Shown here: positions 60,061-64,000 of the stretch, piece by piece
Layout: each line of letters opens with the position of its first letter
Position numbering within the stretch: the first letter of the stretch is position 1
Assembly: GCF_018129685.1 (NCBI RefSeq)
Contig: NZ_JAFCLG010000009.1
Location: 62,001 to 126,000 of the forward strand
Direction: 5' to 3'
Length of the DNA: 64,000 nt
DNA from: Bradyrhizobium manausense
GTDB lineage: Bacteria; Pseudomonadota; Alphaproteobacteria; Rhizobiales; Xanthobacteraceae
The notes under the pieces: generated by a model
What the model was told of the DNA's origin: nothing
Database searches by the model: none
The model's input: the letters and a program-made list of their open reading frames with translations, nothing else
Program-made: the position numbers and the translations under genes

Positions 60061-61002
60061 CTAGACTTTCTGCGCAAGCGCCTTGTGCGCCCGGTCCTTG
60101 GCGCCGAATTCGGCCGACAGGCGGTCGGCGGCGGCCTGCACGACCTGCGCACCGGCGTGCAGCGCCTGGTTGGAGAGACGCCAGATCGGCCCGGAAATAC
60201 CGAGCGCGCCGATCACCTGCCCGGTGAAATCCGTCACGGGCACGGCGACGCAGCGCACTTCCGGGTTGAACTCGCCATCGTCGAAGGCGACGCCGGTGCG
60301 TTGCACCTCGGCGATCTCGCGCATCAGCGCGCCGACATCGCTGATCGATTTCGGCGTCGACGGCTTCAGCTCCACGCGATCGATGAAGCGCTTCAGCTGC
60401 TCGGGGCGAAGCGACGCCAGAATGATCTTGCCGAGCGCGGTGCAATGGGCGGGCCTGACCACGCCGACGCGATCGGCGAGCTGGAACGCGCCGGGTCCGC
60501 TGGTGCGGGCGATGACAACGACAGCATCGCCCATTCGTACGGCAAAATGCCCGCTTTCGCCGGTCTGGCGCGACAGTTCCTCCAGCACGGGAGTAGCGAC
60601 ATTGACCATCTCGATCTCGTCGAGCGCGCTGGCCGCCAGCGCAAACAAGGGACGGCCGATGCGGTAGCGCTTGTTGTCCTTCTCCTGGCGGAGGTAGCCG
60701 AGCGAGGCCAGCGTCTTTGCGAGATGGAAGGTCGTCGAGTTGTGCAGGCCGACCAGCTTGCTGAGCTCGGCAAGGCCAATTCCCTCGCGATGGCGCGCCA
60801 CCTCTTCGAGGATCGAGAAGGCGCGCCCGAGCGACTGCACGCCACCGCCGCGCTGCTTGTCGTCGGCTTCGTCGTCGCCAGCGGCCCTGGGGGCGGCGAC
60901 CAGCTTTGCAATCGCCGCCTTGCGCGGGCTTGCAGGCTTCTCGCCGGTCGTCGGCTTGGTACGCGATCTCAAGGCCAAGGCCCCCTTCTCGTGAATCGAC
61001 AT
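60061..61002 (-). CDS. IclR-family transcriptional regulator
   Basis: A 313-residue regulator. After a basic, unstructured N-terminal stretch of about 50 residues the winged helix runs from VQSLGRAFSILEEVARHREG to LGYLRQEKDNKRYRIG, followed by the effector-binding IclR domain (GESGHFAVRMGDAVVVIART, AHCTALGKIILASL, FDDGEFNPEVRCVAVPV). The Cys in VRCVAVPV is a family landmark. It is divergent from the ThDP-enzyme operon and upstream of the ABC operon, so it is the likely regulator of both. ATG 61002 is chosen over the open frame to 61086. Confidence 0.92.
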   Translation of the reverse strand: MSIHEKGALALRSRTKPTTGEKPASPRKAAIAKLVAAPRAAGDDEADDKQRGGGVQSLGRAFSILEEVARHREGIGLAELSKLVGLHNSTTFHLAKTLASLGYLRQEKDNKRYRIGRPLFALAASALDEIEMVNVATPVLEELSRQTGESGHFAVRMGDAVVVIARTSGPGAFQLADRVGVVRPAHCTALGKIILASLRPEQLKRFIDRVELKPSTPKSISDVGALMREIAEVQRTGVAFDDGEFNPEVRCVAVPVTDFTGQVIGALGISGPIWRLSNQALHAGAQVVQAAADRLSAEFGAKDRAHKALAQKV

Positions 61003-61094
61003 GGCTCCGTTCTTGCGACAGTAGCACGCAACCGGCGCGGCCGTCGGCGCGGAGCTCACCGTTTCCGCAAAGCACGAGTCTATCACAATATAAA

Positions 61095-61123
61095 TTGACG
61101 TACAGCATTATGAGAAATAGGCT
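61095..61123 (+). promoter_or_regulatory. Possible sigma-70-type promoter of the ThDP-enzyme operon
   Basis: TTGACG (61095-61100) and TAGGCT (61118-61123), 17 bp apart. The -35 hexamer has five of six consensus bases, while the -10 is weak. It lies 80 bp before ATG 61203 in the AT-rich spacer between the divergent IclR and ThDP genes. ATCACAATATAAATT next to it may be an IclR operator. Confidence 0.4.
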
Positions 61124-61202
61124 GCCGGCGGCCCTGTGATGACCGGCCGCGTTCTCCGCATCGGTACAGAAGAAGTAGGCGGGCCGAGAGGGAGACCGGT
61201 TG

Positions 61203-63002
61203 ATGTCGAAGAATATGCTCAATGGCGCGCAGGTCATTGTCGATTATCTGATCCAGGAAAAGGTGCCGCAGGTGTTCGGGCTCTGCGGCCACGGCAACAT
61301 CCAGTTCATCGACGCGCTGTACGAACGCTCCTCCGACATCAAGACCATCTCCGTGCATCACGAGAGCGTCGCCGGCTTCATGGCGGATGTCTATTACCGC
61401 GTCTCCGGACGGCCGACCGCGACCTTCACGTCCTGCGGGCCGGGCTCGGCAAACCTGCCGATCTCCCTTGCCAATGCGTTTCTCGACTCCGTGCCGTTCA
61501 TGGCGATCACCGGCAATGTGCCGACCAGCCAGTTCAACCGTGGTGCGTTCCAGGAGATGTACCGGCACTACCAGGCAGACTTCCCCTCCACCGTGCGCAC
61601 GATGTGCAAGAAGGTGTTCCAGCCGACACGCGGGGAGATGGTGCCGCTTGCGATAAGACAGGCGTGGAAGACGATGGTGACGGGAAGGCCCGGTCCCGTC
61701 GTGGTCGACGTGCCCTTTGACGTCTTCATGGAATCGGCTGCGGAAGAAGCGCCGAAGGCGATCGAGTGGAGCGCGAACATCTCCAGTCGCTGCGGTGCCG
61801 ACCCTGAGGGCGTCGAGAAGGCGGTCGACATGCTGCTCTCGGCCGAGCGCCCCGTGATGCTGGTCGGCCAGGGCGTGCGCTATGGCGGCGCTGCGGAGGA
61901 GCTGCGCAAGCTGGCCGAGCGGCTGCAAATTCCGGTCGCGGCGTCAGCGAGCGGCCTCGGTGCGATCGACGTCAACCATCCGCTCGCGCTCGGTCTCGTC
62001 GCGCGGGCCGGGCACTACCAGGCCAACCACGCCGCGCGCCAGGCCGACGTGCTGCTCGCGCTCGGTGTCCGCTTCGACGATCGCACCTCGAGCTCGTGGA
62101 TTCCCGGCTATTCCTTCACGATCCCGCCGACGCGGCTGATCCATGTCGACATCGATCCCGAAGAGATCGGCCGCAATTATCCTGTCGCGCTGGGCCTGAT
62201 GGCCGATGTCCGCACCTTCCTGCGCCAGGTGCATGCCGAACTCGATCGTCGCGACAACCTCTCCAAAAAGGCCGATGCCCGCAAGAAATGGCTGGCGCAG
62301 ATCGACGGCTATCGCAAGGAATGGGACAAGTTCGTTGCGCCCGGCTTCTCCGATGACACTACGCCGATCAACCCACAGCGCGCCGCCGCCGAGATAGACA
62401 AAGCTCTGCCGGAGGATGCGATCCTCGTTTCCGACATTGGCGTGCACCACAACTGGCTGCTCGGCTTCTGCAAGCCGAAGCGACCGGACTCGCTGATCGG
62501 CTCGATGGGGTTTGGTCCGATGGGCTTTGGCGTGGCCGGCGTGATGGGCGCGAAGTTCGCGGCGCCCGATCGTCCCTGCGTGTCCGTCTGCGGCGACGGC
62601 GCCTTCTTCATGCACGCCAACGTGCTGGGCACGGCGGTCGAGTACAATCTGCCCGTGGTCTGGGTGGTCTGGAACAATTACGCCTATGCCTCGATCCGCG
62701 GGCTTCAGCGGGGCTATCTCGGTGGCCGCGAGCTTGCGACTGACTTCAGGCATCCGGAAACGGGCGAGCGCTACAATCCGGATTTTGCGGCGATGGCGCG
62801 CGCCTGTGGCGTCGAGGGCGTGCGGGTCGACCGTGCCGCCGACATCGGCGAAGCCATCCGCAAGGGCATCGCCGCCAATAGGCCTTATCTGATCGACGTC
62901 GACATCGCGGCCGACGTCAATCCTTCCGGCGCGGGCGTCTGGGAATTGCCGGGCCTCGGCCAGAGCAAGGCCGGCATCGGCACGCGCTTCCAGCCGGGCT
63001 GA
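61203..63002 (+). CDS. Thiamine-diphosphate-dependent enzyme (acetolactate-synthase-like)
   Basis: A 599-residue ThDP enzyme with the three usual domains. The catalytic Glu is in VHHESVAGFMADVYYR near residue 51. The middle domain (VMLVGQGVRYGGAAEELRKL) is Rossmann-like. The ThDP/Mg motif is GDGAFFMHANVLGTAVEYNL with Asn in VVWNNYAYASIRG, about residues 461-495. The length fits acetolactate synthase, sulfoacetaldehyde acetyltransferase, glyoxylate carboligase and related decarboxylases. The catabolic neighbours and the lack of a small subunit argue against biosynthetic IlvB. ATG 61203 follows GGGAGA. Confidence 0.9.
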   Translation: MSKNMLNGAQVIVDYLIQEKVPQVFGLCGHGNIQFIDALYERSSDIKTISVHHESVAGFMADVYYRVSGRPTATFTSCGPGSANLPISLANAFLDSVPFMAITGNVPTSQFNRGAFQEMYRHYQADFPSTVRTMCKKVFQPTRGEMVPLAIRQAWKTMVTGRPGPVVVDVPFDVFMESAAEEAPKAIEWSANISSRCGADPEGVEKAVDMLLSAERPVMLVGQGVRYGGAAEELRKLAERLQIPVAASASGLGAIDVNHPLALGLVARAGHYQANHAARQADVLLALGVRFDDRTSSSWIPGYSFTIPPTRLIHVDIDPEEIGRNYPVALGLMADVRTFLRQVHAELDRRDNLSKKADARKKWLAQIDGYRKEWDKFVAPGFSDDTTPINPQRAAAEIDKALPEDAILVSDIGVHHNWLLGFCKPKRPDSLIGSMGFGPMGFGVAGVMGAKFAAPDRPCVSVCGDGAFFMHANVLGTAVEYNLPVVWVVWNNYAYASIRGLQRGYLGGRELATDFRHPETGERYNPDFAAMARACGVEGVRVDRAADIGEAIRKGIAANRPYLIDVDIAADVNPSGAGVWELPGLGQSKAGIGTRFQPG

Positions 63003-63047
63003 GCACCGTTCGCAAAGGCAATCAACAGTAATATCCGGGAGATGGGA

Positions 63048-63752
63048 ATGACGCTCGCAGGCAAGAAGGTCGTCGTGATCGGCGGCTCCTCAGGCATCGG
63101 CCTGGCCACGGCGGAGCTTGTAAAGAGCCAAGGCGCTGATGTCGTGATCGCTTCACGCAGCGCCGCGAAGCTGGATCCCATCGCCGAGCGGCTGAAGGTG
63201 ACGGCGATTCCGACTGACGTCACCAACGACCAGAGCGTGGCCGAACTGTTCGAGCGCACGGGCCCGGTCGATCATGTGGTGCTAACGGCCGCGCAGCTTC
63301 GCACCGGGCCGTTCAAGACGGTCGCGATGGAAGACGTGCGGGCGACGATGGAAGGAAAATTCTGGGGCGCGTGGCGCGTTGCACGCGAGGCCGAGATCCG
63401 CGCAGGCGGCTCGCTGACGCTGGTCACCGGTTTCCTCAGCATTCGGCCAAGGCCTAACTCGGCGATCATCAGCGCCGCCAATGGTGCGCTGGAGTCGCTC
63501 GCCCGTGCGCTGGCGCTTGAGCTTGCGCCGGTGCGTGTCAACGCGGTGTCGCCGGGTGTTATCGATACGCCGATCCGGGCCGCGATGCCGGAGGCTGCGC
63601 GCAAGGAGATGCTGGCCAAGACGGCGGCCGCACTGCCGGTCGGCCGCGTCGGCATGGCCGAGGATATCGCCCAGCAGATCGCAAGCTTCATGAGCAATGG
63701 CTTTGCCACGGGCGCCATCGTCTATGTCGACGGCGGCGCGCTGGTGAACTAG
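63048..63752 (+). CDS. SDR-like protein lacking canonical catalytic Tyr and Lys
   Basis: A 234-residue Rossmann protein with an intact dinucleotide motif (VVVIGGSSGIGLATAELVKS) and the usual C-terminal RVNAVSPGVIDTPIRAAMPE. The stretch where SDRs have YxxxK reads PNSAIISAANGALESLARAL: the positions of Tyr and Lys are Ile141 and Asn145. It may bind NAD(P) with a different chemistry or act as a non-catalytic partner. ATG 63048 has GGGAG at the proper distance; the ATG at 63042 is too close to it. It lies between the ThDP enzyme and cupin genes. Confidence 0.87.
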   Translation: MTLAGKKVVVIGGSSGIGLATAELVKSQGADVVIASRSAAKLDPIAERLKVTAIPTDVTNDQSVAELFERTGPVDHVVLTAAQLRTGPFKTVAMEDVRATMEGKFWGAWRVAREAEIRAGGSLTLVTGFLSIRPRPNSAIISAANGALESLARALALELAPVRVNAVSPGVIDTPIRAAMPEAARKEMLAKTAAALPVGRVGMAEDIAQQIASFMSNGFATGAIVYVDGGALVN

Positions 63753-63763
63753 GGAGCGGTAGC

Positions 63764-64000
63764 ATGGCCGAAGCAGGCAACGGCGCCTTCATCCGCAACA
63801 TTGCGGAAGTGCCCTGGCGCGAATTCCCCAACCATTTTGGCGGTGCGCTGTCGAAGCCGCTGGTGATGCCGGAGACCGCGGGCTCGCGCCGCATCGACTA
63901 CCGCATCTCGATGTATCAGCCGATGGCCTATGTGGCGCGGCATCATCACAAGGTGCAGGAGCAGGTCTATCACGTGCTCGACGGCGAAGGACTGATGGAG
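63764..64000 (+). CDS. Cupin-domain protein (3' end outside window)
   Basis: Partial: 79 codons from ATG 63764. MAEAGNGAFIRNIAEVPWRE is followed by PMAYVARHHHKVQEQVYHVL and DGEGLME, the first cupin motif with metal-binding His residues and Glu (HHH...QEQVYHVLDGEG). It starts 12 bp after the SDR-like gene and is part of that operon. Cupins of this type are often dioxygenases or isomerases of sugar and aromatic pathways, but the reaction is unknown. Confidence 0.82.
   Translation, partial: MAEAGNGAFIRNIAEVPWREFPNHFGGALSKPLVMPETAGSRRIDYRISMYQPMAYVARHHHKVQEQVYHVLDGEGLME

Noticed and set aside
61203..63002. Biosynthetic acetolactate synthase (ilvB)
   Set aside because: No regulatory-subunit gene follows, and the neighbours are catabolic; only a general ThDP-enzyme call is safe.

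Overview
The window is GC-rich alphaproteobacterial chromosome. The gene set, the order fabI - phosphatase - aroC and tlyA - deoxyribosyltransferase - dxs - xseB - deacetylase, the HWE histidine kinase, the FixK-type boxes and the families of palindromic intergenic repeats all point to Bradyrhizobium or a close relative. This is an inference from recognised families; no database was searched. Most of the DNA is ordinary chromosome. There is no transposase, integrase, phage module or CRISPR array.

Layout. 1-7100: ECF sigma factor (cut by the left edge), fabI, histidine phosphatase, aroC, class III cyclase, receiver-HWE kinase, a 5'-truncated GNAT gene and clpS. 7265-9082: an MFS transporter and crcB behind a leader that matches the fluoride riboswitch, followed by a terminator hairpin. 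9353-15877: a VWA/DUF1194 protein, a duplicated-domain protein, a nucleotidyltransferase, a secreted protein, a Tat-exported nitroreductase-like protein and two RNA methyltransferases. 15904-26707: deoxyribosyltransferase, dxs, xseB, deacetylase-like protein (perfect FNR/FixK box upstream), 5'-nucleotidase, enoyl-CoA hydratase, MFS and acyl-CoA dehydrogenase. 26764-30221: an AT-richer segment with two overlapping polytopic membrane proteins of the O-antigen polymerase/ligase type, one carrying a 10-base homopolymer, ending beside tRNA-Gln(UUG).

30634-41329: metallophosphoesterase, VOC protein, CoA-transferase, an Mfd-type translocase with a Lys/Ser-rich tail, a vestigial ABC-binding-protein gene, a small exported protein, a TPR protein and an exported phosphodiesterase. 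41557-50394: eight minus-strand genes, from an MFS transporter through two M20 peptidases and an enolase-superfamily enzyme to a sodium symporter, a sialidase-like protein and an SDR. The last three form a tight operon behind a double palindrome. 50616-54903: a GFA enzyme, a GDSL esterase, an FNR/FixK-family regulator, a frameshifted small gene, a CaCA exchanger, and an HGGxW-type protein coupled to an unknown protein.

55236-64000: one catabolic locus. An IclR regulator lies between a branched-chain-type ABC uptake operon (binding protein, LivH, and one protein fusing LivM, LivG and LivF) and a divergent operon for a ThDP enzyme, an SDR lacking the usual catalytic Tyr and Lys, and a cupin cut by the right edge. 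The substrate cannot be read from sequence.

The observations most worth following are the fluoride riboswitch on an MFS-crcB operon and its repeated expression platform, the homopolymer in the polymerase-like gene, the FixK-type boxes, the LivM-G-F fusion and the Mfd-type paralogue.
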